Below, piece by piece: positions 1-11,239 of a stretch of 64,000 nt of DNA. Each line of letters opens with the position of its first letter. The first letter of the stretch is position 1. Position numbers and translations under genes: made by a program. The stretch spans positions 1,934,939 to 1,998,938 of the forward strand of contig PCDI01000001.1 in assembly GCA_002778195.1 (NCBI GenBank), given 5' to 3'. The DNA comes from Raffaelea ambrosiae (taxonomy: Eukaryota > Ascomycota > Sordariomycetes > Ophiostomatales > Ophiostomataceae). The notes beneath the pieces were generated by a model, which made no database searches, was not told where the DNA came from, and worked only from the letters and a program-made list of their open reading frames with translations.

Positions 1-1
1 G

Positions 2-769
2 GACGAACAGGTGGCCATTGAAATGCTTCCTCAGGATACCGATCTTTTCTCCGATGGAATCGACACAACAGATTACGACCCGAATTGCACGTGGGAAACG
101 CTGGAAGAAAGCATGACCCGGTACGATCCCTTGGAGCGTGGGTTTGGCGAGCTGTTTATTTATGCGGCTTGCTACTGGAACTGGCATTATGGCGCTCTTA
201 TCAAAGAACGTCTGCCCGACCTGCGGAAGATCGAGGAGCTGTGCAAAGTTGGTTCTGTTCATCTGCACAACTGGACTCTACAGAACAGTCGGCCCGAGTG
301 CACGCTCAAAGAGCGTTTTCCATTCGACGGTGAGCTCTACGATCCGCTGGGCGTGTCGGTCCTGTATGCATCCCCAGACATGCTGCAGATGCTGTTGGAG
401 AAGTCGACATTCGACCGCCACTACTATTTTCCCGACACGGCTGTTCGGGCGGCTGAACAGATCTGCCAATGGAGCGGTGCATCCTACTTGCCAGTCTTGT
501 TCAAAAGTGCCAAGATCGGACACCAGCTCTGGAATATCGACTTCTTCGGCATGGCCATCCGAACCTGGTTCACCTCCAAAAACCAAGACGAAAGTTGGGA
601 AGCGGTGTTTGACCTCGTCCACGATGTATGGGACCAGGCTGTCAAAGATGGGTGGGCCAAGAATCTCTTGGAAGTGGCCAAGGATACAGATTGTACCCCT
701 GTCCTGGAGAGAATCGCAGAGAAGGCTAAGAACAATGCTGAGCTTCTACCCTGTCTGCATTATTTATAG
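2..769 (+). CDS. C-terminal part of a NACHT/NLR-like protein (5' end outside window)
   Basis: The frame is open from the window edge (Asp-Glu-Gln precede the first GTG), so this is a 3' fragment of about 255 codons ending at TAG 767-769. Near its start it carries the pattern L-F-I-Y-A-A-C-Y-W-N-W-H. This resembles the L-x-Y-A-A-x-x-W-x-x-H signature found after the NACHT/winged-helix part of many fungal NLR-like proteins, usually just before the repeat region. Here the rest is a helical, non-repeated tail without ankyrin or WD motifs. If the assignment holds, the missing N-terminal part should carry the NTPase and an effector domain acting in non-self recognition or cell death. No membrane segment is visible. 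Alternative: another large fungal STAND protein. The call rests on one motif. Confidence 0.5.
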   Translation, partial: DEQVAIEMLPQDTDLFSDGIDTTDYDPNCTWETLEESMTRYDPLERGFGELFIYAACYWNWHYGALIKERLPDLRKIEELCKVGSVHLHNWTLQNSRPECTLKERFPFDGELYDPLGVSVLYASPDMLQMLLEKSTFDRHYYFPDTAVRAAEQICQWSGASYLPVLFKSAKIGHQLWNIDFFGMAIRTWFTSKNQDESWEAVFDLVHDVWDQAVKDGWAKNLLEVAKDTDCTPVLERIAEKAKNNAELLPCLHYL

Positions 770-1872
770 CTTACCTGGCTTACTTCAATTTGAAATATAA
801 ATGACACTGTCCAGGAACCGACCCTATTTGGAATTGGCAGAAATTGCGAGAGATCAAAAGATCAGAGAGTTAATGATGGAAAGGTGCATATTTCCAGACT
901 CCAGATCCACATAGAAACAAAAAAGGGGACACAAGTCACACACATCTGTATAGAGTTGACTGTAATAGTGAAAGTGGAACGGGGACAAAAAACAACCAAC
1001 CAAACAAACAAACAGCTCCCCTACTTACACGCAAGTCTCTAGGGGCTCTTCATGGTAGTGGGATAATCGCGTTCCCTCCTCCTAGTGCTGAACGAACTGG
1101 CCGGCAGGAGGGGGACTGCCGACGGCAATAGTGCCAATAAGTGTTGATCAGAGGCAGTGCAACAATAAAAAAGTCCTGGTAGGCTTTTCATTAGAGAAAA
1201 TAGCTGAAAAGTGATGCATAACAATTAAGAGCAACGATAAACATGGGCATGACAATCTCGCCCCTCCTTCTAGTAAAAGCTTCCAGGTTATTATCTACAT
1301 GATCAGCAGTGTAGTCCCCTTCGGCACTGTTTGCATCGCTGATCCCTTCTCTCCAACTCAATAGTCATGTAGAGGGGTGACTTTGGGTATGTCTGTATGT
1401 ATATCCATGGCCATAACATCTATACCATTTTATTATGGGGCATGGAGGGCTTTCTACTAGGCTACGGTCCAAAAATATCCGATCACCCCTCGCCACGAGA
1501 TTTTTTCTGCCTCTGGTAAAAGGGTACCTCAACTTTAACAACGAACAACAGCTTTATTAGTAATTTATACGTAAAGAAAACTAGGCTAGATAGAAAAGAA
1601 GTACTGAATTAAAATATCTTGTATACCAACCACGTGCACGGCGCACCGCGAGAAGAGGGAAGCGGGAAATAAGCCTGCAAACGCAAGTCATTGCCATCCG
1701 TCTACCATATTCCCTTATTCGTAGGTTGTAGTTTGTCTTTCGTGGCACAAAAAGGGATCAATCTTTTCGAGAACGCTGGGATAGAGCTTGATATATATAT
1801 ATATCTAAACGTAATACTTAATATGATACTTTCATGCCTTTCAGACTGCAAACTGCAAACTGCCAACCCAAC
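770..1872. other. intergenic spacer, no gene seen
   Basis: This spacer lies between two convergent 3' ends. It is AT-rich with A-runs near 920-1010 and a TATATATATA run at about 1790-1802. Short ORFs here show no family resemblance. It probably contains the 3' UTRs of both neighbours. Confidence 0.6.
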
Positions 1873-4707
1873 TCAAAACTCCCCTACCCCCTTTCCAAAG
1901 AACTGCCCGTCAGCCACCGTCTTGTACGGCACCGAGTTAGCGTCGTCTGTGTTCCCGCCGACCGTGTTGCCCCACCACTTGAAGTTGACATTGTTGTAGC
2001 TGAGGCAGAAAAAGATGATGATCGTGGCCAGGGCCGTGCCCGTGTCGAAAGCCGCCTGGAACAGATAGTTGTAGCGCTTCCACCAGTCAAAAGCGCGTCG
2101 GCGGATCCAAAAGTTGAAGATGAAGCCAAAGATGAACCAGAGGCTGTACTGGGTCGTGTTGGCTGGCGGGATGTTGCCGGCGGCGTTGAAAAAGATAGGC
2201 ACGTTGATGTACTTGACCCAGCTGGTGGGATAGCGCTTATAAATGTAGTAGACGACGATGGTGCAGACGGGGCCGATGAGGAAAAAGTACATGATGGCGT
2301 TATAGACCTGGCCGGCCTGGAACATGCGCTGGGGACCAATGGTGCCCCAGATAATGGAGGCATTGTAGACGACCTTGGCGCCGTTGCAGGTGAACCGCTG
2401 CGTGTTCTTGGGCGAGCAGAGGTTCTGGATATGGCCCATCATCCAGCGGAGCACGCCCGTCTGCGTAGCCGTAGCCAGGACAGTCGAGTAGATCTGCCCG
2501 ACAAAGAGGACGCGGGGCGGGATTTTCTATTCGGTCAGTTTGCGATCCAACTAGCCGAGATCAGGGGGGGCTTCAGGGAACACGCACCATGTATTGTCCC
2601 AGCTTCAAATCCTGCGCAAAGTCCATACCATGCTTGACCGAGTTGTAGCCGTACATCTTAACAAACATATTGGCGATAGGCTTGCCCGGCCAGGCATAGC
2701 CGGCGATAAGCTCCGTGATAATATTCAGGAAACTTGCAAGTCGTTAGTATATCACGTAATCATACCGTCGAGGAGCTGTATAATACACGTACATGCGCTG
2801 GTTCGTCGTGCCCTCAAGAATGCCCTCCGGCACAATCAGCAACACGCCCATGCCGAAACAAACCACAATGTAGCCCCACACGGGAAGACCGGACTCCCAG
2901 TAGCGCACAGGCATGATGCCGAGGCCGAGCACCACGACGGTCAGCACGAGGTACCACCAGTCGGGCACCTCCTTATAGGCGCGCATGAGGCGTTTGTGCA
3001 CGTCCTCGCCGCCGTGGCGGGCGTCCTTCCACTTGGCCCAGATCTCGGCGCCGTGGTAGAGGAACGTGTGCACCACAATGGCCGTCACGGCCGCAAAGGA
3101 CAGCGCATAGGTCAGCGAGTAGGCCATGGAAATGTACATGGGCGAGTACTTTTCGTACTCGCTGACGATAAAGTCGAGCGTGTTGGTGTCGACGACGCGG
3201 GATACGTTGTACGTCGCGCCGGTGTTGTCAAACGTGCTGGACGACAAAAGGGGGAGGCTGTTGGTCAGTCAGTATGCTGCAGTTGCGGATCTTACAATAC
3301 AGTGTGTATGAAGTGAATACGCACTATGAACTGAACCACACGTTCTTATAGTAGAGAATCGGCGAGAGGAAAAAGTAAAAGAGGACGACGACGGCAAAGG
3401 CGTTGCAGGTGATGTAGAACGGCGTCGTCAGCGGGGTGCCGGCGTAGTTGATCTGCGTCCAGTCGATGCTCAAGGGGAGGTAGCCGAGGCCGCTGTCCAT
3501 GCCAAAGAGCGTGTTGACGATCTGGTTGTGCGGCACAATCCAGGTAATAAAGTCAAAGGTGCCGAGCGTCGTCCAGATGTAGTCGGGGAACCAAAAGAGC
3601 ACAAACGAGGCAGCCGTGAAGACGCCAAAGAACTTGTAGCGCGTAATGGTCCAGCCGTTGGCCGGCGAGTGGTCCTGCTTCTCGTGCAGCGCGCGGAAGA
3701 GCACCGTGGACGAGAGCGAGGACGGCCAGATGAGCGCGGCCGGGTAGACGAGCCAGCGACGGGCCATGCCGGCCAGACCAAACCCGATCATCTGGGTGGT
3801 CAGCAGATACAGAAAGGAGAACCCAGCACCAAAGTCGCGGCCCCAGTACTGGGGGCTGACGATGGCGACGAGTGAGCCCATGGCATACGCCGTGTTTGTA
3901 CTGATATTCACGCACTGCAGGAGTTAGAAGGAGATGGACACGACGGCGGAGGACAAGAGGAAGCGTACAATCACAATCAGGGCATGCTCCTTGATCGAGA
4001 ATGGACCCGGGTTGAAGTCAAACGAGAAGCGACCCAGGGGAAACCGCCAGCGCGGGAGTTTCTCCCAGGCACGGCCGATGGGGAAGACGAGAATCTGGGC
4101 CACGACATACCCGATGCTGAGCGAGGGCTGCCAAGAGTGTAAGTCTCCGTTCAAGCACAATCAGTAGTACTATCGTATGGTTCAGCTGGTCTGTGTCACT
4201 CACATAGCGGAGACTGAAGAACTGGTTGACGCCGGCAAAGAGGATGACGAAAACGGTGGTCAAGACCCAGGCACGAAAAGCTGGACAGTTAGTGCATGCT
4301 TTTTGTTTTCGGAATCTGAACCTCGAGGGAACGACTTACTGTTGCATGGCGTGCTGGGGTCGTCCGTGTTGGGCACACAGGCAGCGACATCGGCAACTGG
4401 CTGGTTAGCATGCAGATCTGTCACTGGGTTCCTGGCTGCCTGGGTTCCAGCTGGGATTCGGTGACGTACACGGCGACTGGTCACCCTCGACGCTCTGGTT
4501 GAAGGCCTCGATGGGCGTCAACTCGGTCCGCTCAAGCAGTGCCTTGGACCCGTTGCGCGACTCGTCGTACGGGTCGTCCTCGACGTCGTAGACCGTGGTG
4601 TTGGCAGTCTTCTTCTCGTCTCGAACATCGTCCTTGCTGTGATCGGACGGGTCACTACTGTACCCGGGAAGATCCGCATGGGGAGCCCGGTGGATTTCGA
4701 CAGACAT
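1873..4707 (-). CDS. OPT-family oligopeptide/metal-conjugate transporter, 8 exons
   Basis: Predicted proton-coupled importer of small peptides or peptide-like conjugates in the plasma membrane. Exons on the minus strand: 4470-4707, 4340-4396, 4204-4280, 3969-4127, 3325-3914, 2793-3257, 2588-2732, 1873-2526. They join in frame to 794 residues, a normal length for fungal OPTs. Family marks in order: an acidic cytosolic N-terminus, N-T-D-D-P-S then F-R-A-W-V-L before the first membrane helix, D-F-N-P-G-P-F-x-x-K-E-H, N-T-A-Y-A, T-F-D-N-T-G-x-x-Y-N-V, a P-G-K-P-I-A loop, and Y-M-K-I-P-P-R. Many hydrophobic helices follow through to the C-terminus. Every junction uses GT-AG and restores a family motif. 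Upstream is a divergent spacer shared with the esterase gene at 6070. Substrate cannot be read from sequence: tetra/pentapeptides, glutathione or a metal chelate are all possible. Confidence 0.93.
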
Positions 4708-4889
4708 GGCGATCGCCGGATCGTGGGATTTTAGGATCCTTGAGGTCGTTTCGAATTCTCTGGGGGTTTGGATGATCTGGGGAAAAGGGGTGAAGCTACC
4801 GAAGGAGGGGGGGGGGTTGCTTGCCAGATCCTACAACAACTACAGAAACAGGCAAATGGGGGCCTTTTTATTCTTCTTATCTCTGCTCT

Positions 4890-4936
4890 GTCTGGGTCCC
4901 TGGGTCTCTGGGTCTCTGGGTCCTTGGGTCAATGGG
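4890..4936. repeat. short CTGGGT-type tandem repeat
   Basis: About six imperfect 8-9 bp units of the form CTGGGTCTC follow one another, about 180 bp upstream of the transporter start codon. Likely replication slippage; no function evident. Confidence 0.75.
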
Positions 4937-5094
4937 AGCATGCGAAGGGGCGGGACCGCCAGGGATGGTCCGTTTGTCAAGACCTTTGCAGAGGGTCACC
5001 TTGTGTCCATTTGGAGCAGATACCGACTACGACCGAGAACCCCAAATGATCCAAATGACCCAAATATCGGACGACGTGCAGTTGCGCGTGGACT

Positions 5095-5138
5095 GCAAGC
5101 GGGTTGCAAGCGGGCTGCAAGCGGGCTCCAAGCGTTTT
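5095..5138. repeat. 11-bp tandem repeat, four units
   Basis: Units start at 5095, 5106, 5117 and 5128 with consensus GCAAGCGGGCT. The last unit is diverged. Located in the divergent promoter region. Confidence 0.85.
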
Positions 5139-5937
5139 GCGCCATGGACTAGATACGGACTTGGCCGTTGTCGTGATAGTCGCCCAAATAGGCGTCTTGG
5201 GTCGGACCATGCTGCTTTCGGGACGAATACCGCGGCCGTCGTTGCAATCGCACGCAGCATGGCCCCGCGGTCTGCACAGTACTTTGTACTACGTACTCCT
5301 CTGTTCAGTGATAAGCCAACTTGCCCCCAAGCCGTCCGCTGTTCTGCGCCATACCATGCTAGCAGAGATAAGCCGTCTGCTGAAGTCTGTTTGAAGAGTG
5401 CATGCTCGTAGATCGTGCACACTGCGTTTGCAGGGAGTTCTTCCTCGTCTTCATGTTGGTATGTTTCCTGCCACGTGATGTCCTGTCACGTGTGCGCTCT
5501 CCACGTCTCTGATAGTGAGCTCTCTCTCTTCTTCTTCGTGCAGATCTTCGCGAGTCCACAAGACCAAGCCAAACTGGGCACTGGTCGGCACTAGCTTTGT
5601 CGGGGCACATTCGCAGTGGGTTCGTAACTACGGTGGTACGTATTAGTACGCCGTACCTTTGTTGATTGCGATTCCGGCGGGATTTCTTATCACGACAGCA
5701 TCCTGGCGAATGGCGACTGCTTGCGTTTCCCCCCTGTCTCGCACTCTTCCGTGCTACCAGTCCTACAAAGGGTGGCGACTGTGCCAATTTCAGCGCAAGG
5801 AGAAAAAGCAAACAAACAGAACGTTGCATATTTGTTGCCACACAACGGGCAGACCGAAAGGAAGAATTTCCAGGGATTCTCAGGAAAAGCGAGGAATCGG
5901 AAAAGAAGCCAGAAAAGCTTTGTGGCTTTGCTCCCGA

Positions 5938-5970
5938 CTTGGCAGGCCAACTTGGCAGGCCAGCTTGGCA
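5938..5970. repeat. 13-bp tandem repeat, about 2.6 units
   Basis: Units CTTGGCAGGCCAA and CTTGGCAGGCCAG, then a partial CTTGGCAA, lie about 100 bp before the esterase start codon, probably in its 5' leader. Each unit contains a TTGGC/GCCAA near-palindrome. Confidence 0.85.
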
Positions 5971-6069
5971 AGGAAAACAAGACTCGGCCAAGACGGACAA
6001 GACTCGCAAGACGTGCTTGTTTTGCTTGTCCTGCCATTCCTCAGTGCCATCTCTTAGCACAAACACGCC

Positions 6070-7253
6070 ATGCTGTTCCGTCCCGCAACCGCAACGCTCG
6101 TGCTGGCCAGCTTGGCCAAAGCTTCGCAGGTTGTGCTGGGCACGTCGTCCAGTGCGCTCCCCAAGGGCAATGTCGCCTACGAGCTGCCGACCGAGCGCAC
6201 CTTTCTGCTGAATGTGCCCGCGGCCTACGAGCACGGCGCGCCACATCCGCTAGTGCTGTCGTTCCACGGAGGTACGTCTTATCTTTGGCGATATGAGCGA
6301 CAGAGGAGACCACGATGTGCACGAGAGATATCGAGATAGAGAGATACCGTTATCTGGACCATGTAGACCGAGGCTGATCAATCAGCGGGCGGTTTTAGTG
6401 AGAAGCAGCAGCGGGTGACGGAGCTGTCGGATCCCGCGCTCCGGATCGCGGGCCAGCCCTTTCTCACGGTGTACGCGCAGGGCGTCAACAACAGCGACTG
6501 GAACATGACGCACATCTGGAAGGGGGCCCCATACGAGAACACGACCGTAGACGATGTAGGCCACTCTCTCTCTTTGTTCTCTCTCTTTTCTTCGTTTTTT
6601 GTTTGGTTTTCCTTTCTTTTAACTGCTTTTTCATCTTCTATTTCCCTTGCACCAACCCACAGATCGGCTACGTTCATGATATCATCAACACCGTCTCGGC
6701 CAAATACAACATTGACCCCCACCGCATCTATGCCTGCGGAAAGTCCAACGGTGGTGGTTTCACAGCGCTGCTCGCCTGCCGGCCCGACACGTCGGCTATC
6801 TTTGCCGCCTTCGCCCCCGTCTCGCCCGCGCTCTACCAGGGCGACTATGCTTTTTACAACTGCTCGCCGTCGCGGCCCGTGCCCATCCTGCACTCACACG
6901 GCGTCCTCGACGACGACACGCTCTTCCACGGCCGCACGCCGCTGCACCACAGCCTCGGCGAGGTGCCCGACGTGCGTCTGTGGCGGCGCTACATGGCCGA
7001 GGTGAACGGCTGTCAGCCGGCCTACAAGGGGGCCTGGCCAGAGCCGACGGTGCGCGAGGTGCACCCGGGCACGTGGGAGGAGATCTGGGACTGTCCCGAC
7101 GACGGCGAGATCAGGGCGCTGACGGTGGACTATCTGGGACACGCATGGCCGTCGACGCAGGGGCTGGACCTCGTGGGGGCACCGAACCACGTGGCGACGT
7201 TCAACTTTACGAGCCAGCACCTTGTGCAGTTCTTTTCGCGGCACAGTCTGTGA
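6070..7253 (+). CDS. secreted CE1/PHB-depolymerase-like (feruloyl-esterase type) esterase
   Basis: Predicted extracellular serine esterase of the alpha/beta-hydrolase fold, the class that includes feruloyl esterases and poly-3-hydroxybutyrate depolymerases. Exons 6070-6271, 6386-6555 and 6663-7253 join to 320 residues. Joining exons 1 and 2 restores the oxyanion-hole motif S-F-H-G-A-G-G. The nucleophile elbow is C-G-K-S-N-G-G-G, serine in the first third of exon 3. A catalytic His is likely in Y-L-G-H-A-W-P near the C-terminus, and a D-D-D segment in between is a candidate acid. The first 20 or so residues form a signal peptide (positively charged start, then A/L-rich to about A-S-Q). Several N-x-T/S sites fit secretion. 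No carbohydrate-binding module or membrane anchor is seen. The aromatic-ester versus polyester preference cannot be decided here. Confidence 0.88.
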
Positions 7254-8666
7254 GAACGGTCGGTTCGTCCGAGGGGGGTAGAGGACGATGTTTCGGAACA
7301 AGCTGTACTGCACAACAAAGAACAAGTAGATGACGACGGCACCGGCATAGGCAGGGTCGTTGCCATGGAGCTCGGGCCCGGTGACGGTGCGGTCCAACTT
7401 CATGATCAGTAAACGTCAATATCTACGCATCTAGAACACTCGAACGTGGCGTCTCCCTGTAGCATTTTCGTTGAATATCATTCAAAGAGGAAAGAGGCGT
7501 ATACTGATGCATCTGATTGCCAGCATATTGACCACCCCTCGATGGGGGGATGTTCGACAGCCGTTGTTGGCAAGTTTTGTGGACTTTTTTAAAGAAACCT
7601 AGGCAGGCAGCGATCTGACCACTGCGGACACATTGCGACCTTGTGTACCAAGATTTCCACGCATTGATCCCGATAGACCACGACATTTATTTGTTTGCGT
7701 GTCACGCGAAAGGAATACGTCCATTATTAGCCCGGGTCCCGTCTGAGAGAGTCTCAGCTCTCGGACTATATGCAAAATGTTTCGGCAGTTCAACGACGTA
7801 CAGACTATTTTGAAACGGTGCATAATCGGCCAGGAAACCAGACAAATGCGCAGAGCCTCAAAACTCACGCCTCGCACAGAAACATCCCAGTGGGAACGAG
7901 AAAGGAACAGAGGCCCATGACCAGGTGCATATTGTCCGACTACGCCTAGAAATAGGAGGTTACGCGTCGTCACAGCAGCAAAACAAAAGCTGAGTTTGGC
8001 CGAGAGGAACAAACGTTTTATGATTGTGCCTATGTATCCTTTTGTTTTGGGTGACGGTAACCATGATGATGACCCCCAAATACGTACGATTTGAGTTTCT
8101 TCACGACGCACCAAACCATTTCCTGAGGCTGGCGAAAGCCTTCGTATACATGACCTTTCTGCCTTGTTTTTGCTCGTCGGCGAATCGCCATAGAAAGCTT
8201 GCGTGGCGTCAGACAAAGGCATCCCGGGAACACAGAATTAGGAAAAAAAGAACCAGAAAAAACCCCAGAAAGCTCCAAGGAAGAGGCTGCCGGGCCACAA
8301 ACAACGTCATGGTGAGACGTCCGGACGGCCTCGTCAGTCCACGGTGGTGTCAGGAACGCCAGGGCGAGGAGGTGACACGGAAGAGTCAGCAGGGCGCCCG
8401 GACTTTATTCCCATCACCATGTCACAGGTATCTAGAGCGAGAATAGAATTGCTGAAGCCTGGTAAAGGGGAAATGGAAACAAGGCAAGAGTGACGAGGCG
8501 ACGGTACCGGAAAAAAAAAGTATAAAGAGGCTCGTGTTCTTCGTTGTGGAAAGTGATCTCTCGACTTCCACACCATCACACAATCCACAATCTTCCAACC
8601 CTTTTTGCTCAAACCCAGCACGTCTTTGTTTCCATCTTCAACTCACTTCGAATACCAAACTTCACC
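7254..8666. other. intergenic spacer with TATA box before the next gene
   Basis: No convincing coding sequence in 1.4 kb. Short ORFs on both strands have no family features. The stretch ends with a TATAAA element and a pyrimidine-rich leader for the gene at 8667. Confidence 0.6.
8521..8526 (+). promoter_or_regulatory. TATA box of the RNase-like gene
   Basis: TATAAA follows an A-run and sits about 145 bp before ATG 8667. A pyrimidine-rich leader with TCACAATCCACAATC lies between, a common fungal core-promoter layout. Confidence 0.55.
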
Positions 8667-9400
8667 ATGGCTTCCCAGCACACCATCTGTGAGTGAAAGA
8701 TGTCTGCACACGTTACAACAGTTCGACCGAATCGCACTTCTAACATGGTTTTGTAGACAACGCGCCTTCGTACGCGAACAGTTCTTCGGAACACTCGTTC
8801 ACCCAGGGCCAGATCAACGAGGCCATCAAGCAGGCCCTCTTCCTGCTCCAGACGGGCCAGCAGCTGGGCGACGAGAAGTTCCCTCAAGCTTTCAAGAGTA
8901 TGCCAATGCCAACACTGCGCTTCTCCCCTCGGACCATACACATATGTGCACGTAGTGCTAACATCTCTTCCAGAGCATTACCACGGCCTTCAAGTGGACC
9001 ACGCCGAGGCCCCCTTCTTCGAGTTTCCCATCCTGCACGGTGCCGTGTACGATGGCAAGGTCCAGCCTGGTGCTGACCGTGTGGTGCGTGTTCTTCTTCG
9101 CCCCCGATTGCTATCAAGTGGACGCGTTTGCTGACGGTGTCTGTGCCTGCTCAGGTCTTCGGCTCCGTCGCCAAGGACTACCAGTCCGCCCAGTATGTCG
9201 GTGTCTTCGCCGCGGTCAAGGACGGCCTCAAGGCCCACGCCTACCCCGACACCACCGTGAACAGCCAGGGCCAGGACACCCAGTTCAAGGTCAAGGGCCA
9301 CCCCGACGACACCCCTCTCGCTCGCCACGAGGAGTTGGTGCCTCCTGCTGGCCGCGAGCTGCTCCAGCACGATGACGTCCTGGTGGAGTTCCAGGACTAG
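8667..9400 (+). CDS. RNase N1/T1-fold protein, probably catalytically dead and intracellular
   Basis: Exons 8667-8688, 8757-8897, 8974-9083 and 9155-9400 give 172 residues; the first exon is only 22 nt. After an unmatched N-terminal 50 residues comes F-P-Q-A-F, then F-F-E-F-P-I-L and P-G-A-D-R-V-V-F, which line up with the guanyl-specific RNase N1/T1/F1 core. In that family catalysis uses a His in Y-P-H, a Glu in Y-E-x-P-I, an Arg in G-A-D-R and a second His after it. Here the Glu and Arg are kept, but the first His is Gln and no His stands in the later position (Y-V-G-V-F instead). No signal peptide is present, although relatives are secreted. The C-terminal 70 residues are a charged extension. 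It may be a pseudoenzyme binding RNA or a protein partner. Family fold is fairly sure; loss of activity is inferred. Confidence 0.72.
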
Positions 9401-11239
9401 ATCAGTGGTGCACAGCGGATTTCTGGCAGAGGTGCGGGGGCAAGAGTGGAGGAACACAGATCGGCACTTGCCATTGGGTCTTTTGTTTCTTTTTTTGCTT
9501 TCTTGGGCACTCTCCGCGCCGAACTCCTGCTGTTGACGGGATGGTCCACGCCACAAATTGTTCAGAAAGAAAGAAAACAAAGGGCCAGGATGAGCGATTT
9601 GCGCAGGACAAAACGGGACCAACAACAAACAAACACAGGTTAGATAGCATACCTTCCAGTTTCAAAACACAAATACAAACCTGGTGATCACCTCATTGTC
9701 TCCGTTGCTCGGATAAGCTTTCCATTGGCGATAGTTTTCATCTGCATACACTGCTGTCAGCATAGTTCATGCTACGCTAATTGGAACAAGAAAATAGGAA
9801 AAAAAAATAGAAAAAAATAGAAGAGGCTGTTGACATCGTAGTTGTTTGCTTCATGGCATTTTTTAATGACGTTGTATGCCAGAAAATAAACCTCTACTGG
9901 TATCCCCTGGTATTTGAAGGAGGTTGCATTATACAAATACACAGGACTGCAAGCCAGCAGTCTTCAAGCCCCTCGCCCCTAATACCAGAGAGGCGGCGGA
10001 TGGTTTTGTCGGTGGATTTCCTGGAGGGTCTTACTTTCTGTCTTCATATCCAGGCTGCGCGAGAGCGAGCACGCAGTGGGGACAGTGTCATTGCCGACGT
10101 GGCCCTGCCAGCCACAGACGCCTTAAGGTTAGGCTCGATAAGCGTTTGCGACAAGGAGAGCCAACGATTGTCTGTGTGTTGTGTGTCCTGTTGTTCTGGA
10201 CCCTCGAAAGACCGTTGCCTGATGCAATGTCTACGCTGCTGTGTCTTTGGGAGATTGATTGTGTCTTTTCAGGACGAATGTCTCCACAAGTACCCGTCCG
10301 CATCGTATTTGTTGGAACAGGCAATGCAACGTTCGACAGTCCAGCTGGCAAGGGGCAGTGTTGCGTCGTCGAGTCCGCTTCCCCACTGGCAGGGCAGACA
10401 CATGGATGGGTTGGGGCTGGTCTTCGCTCTCGCTCTTTGTGCTTAGATAATACGCCAATACGCCGTAAATCCCGAAATAGATACATGAGATGCACCCATA
10501 CACGCCAACAAGCTCTGTGCGAGAGCGACCAAGCGGGCCAAAAACATGCCGGCATAACTAGTTAAAACTGAAGCTCAGCCACGATCCCTGCCAAACCCTT
10601 CGCTCGGTCTCGCTTTGGAACGCTGGCCGCTCCACCCCGGCGGTACGCATTATTGCTGTCCCCTGCTTCTACATTCTCGCAGATGGGGGAAGCGGCTGCA
10701 AGCCCTGCCCAGACCCGCCTAGTGTCCCCCCTGGATTGTCCACAACGGTCCAGTCCGTGGGAGTGCCCAGGCGCCAATAGATGGCTTCTCACACGAGAGT
10801 CAACGACCATTGATACGCGTATGGCCGCTTTCGTCCCTACTTTCGCTCGCTGCTGAGCCAGGACAAATCGCAAACGGTTGCGAGGCAGGGCGCCCGTGTA
10901 GTCTAGAAAATATCAGGCCAAAAAAAAAAACCCCGAAAAACAGATTCGCATGATAATACTGCTGCGTGTTCAGAATTGGCTGTTGATCTTGGTTTATAAA
11001 AGACATTCACATTCCCAGATCCCGAGACATCTGGTTTTCTTCGTCTTCCTCCTATTGATAAGGCAACCAGCAAAGAATTTTAGGTTTCAAATTGCTTCTA
11101 TTTCTTCCAATAATATTCACCTCTCTTCGCACAAGACTTCTCTTTGTCTCTTGTCGACCAACTTGTTCTCCTGTGCTATTGGTATCACGGGTTTTCCTAT
11201 TTCCTACCTCCCTTATTTTTTCCGCTCACAACCTTCGCC
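9401..11239. other. intergenic spacer, overlapping random ORFs only
   Basis: The span 9850-10570 has long open frames on both strands (up to 213 codons), but their sequences are Cys/Arg/Ser-rich in the way of chance ORFs and match no family I know. TATAAA at 10995-11000 lies 240 bp before the RTA1-like start codon. Confidence 0.55.
10995..11000 (+). promoter_or_regulatory. TATA-like element before the RTA1-family gene
   Basis: TTTATAAAAG stands upstream of a long pyrimidine-rich leader (11040-11238) that ends at the start codon at 11240. Confidence 0.4.

Larger units (their letters stand above)
4708..6069. promoter_or_regulatory. divergent intergenic region with paired CACGTG boxes
   Basis: This 1.36-kb spacer lies between the divergently transcribed transporter (-) and esterase (+) genes. 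It holds two exact CACGTG palindromes at 5472-5477 and 5487-5492, 15 bp apart, a class of site bound by bHLH factors. It also holds three short tandem repeats listed separately. ORFs here on both strands look random. Confidence 0.5.

Noticed and set aside
1834..2637. 267-codon plus-strand ORF
   Set aside because: Antisense to the last exons of the OPT transporter, whose motifs on the minus strand are unambiguous.
5359..6246. 295-codon minus-strand ORF
   Set aside because: It overlaps the esterase promoter and first exon antisense, contains the short tandem repeats, and shows no family features.
9853..10565. Overlapping ORFs of 155-213 codons on both strands
   Set aside because: No domain, no splice logic and Cys/Arg-rich random composition. 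Opposite strands are equally open.
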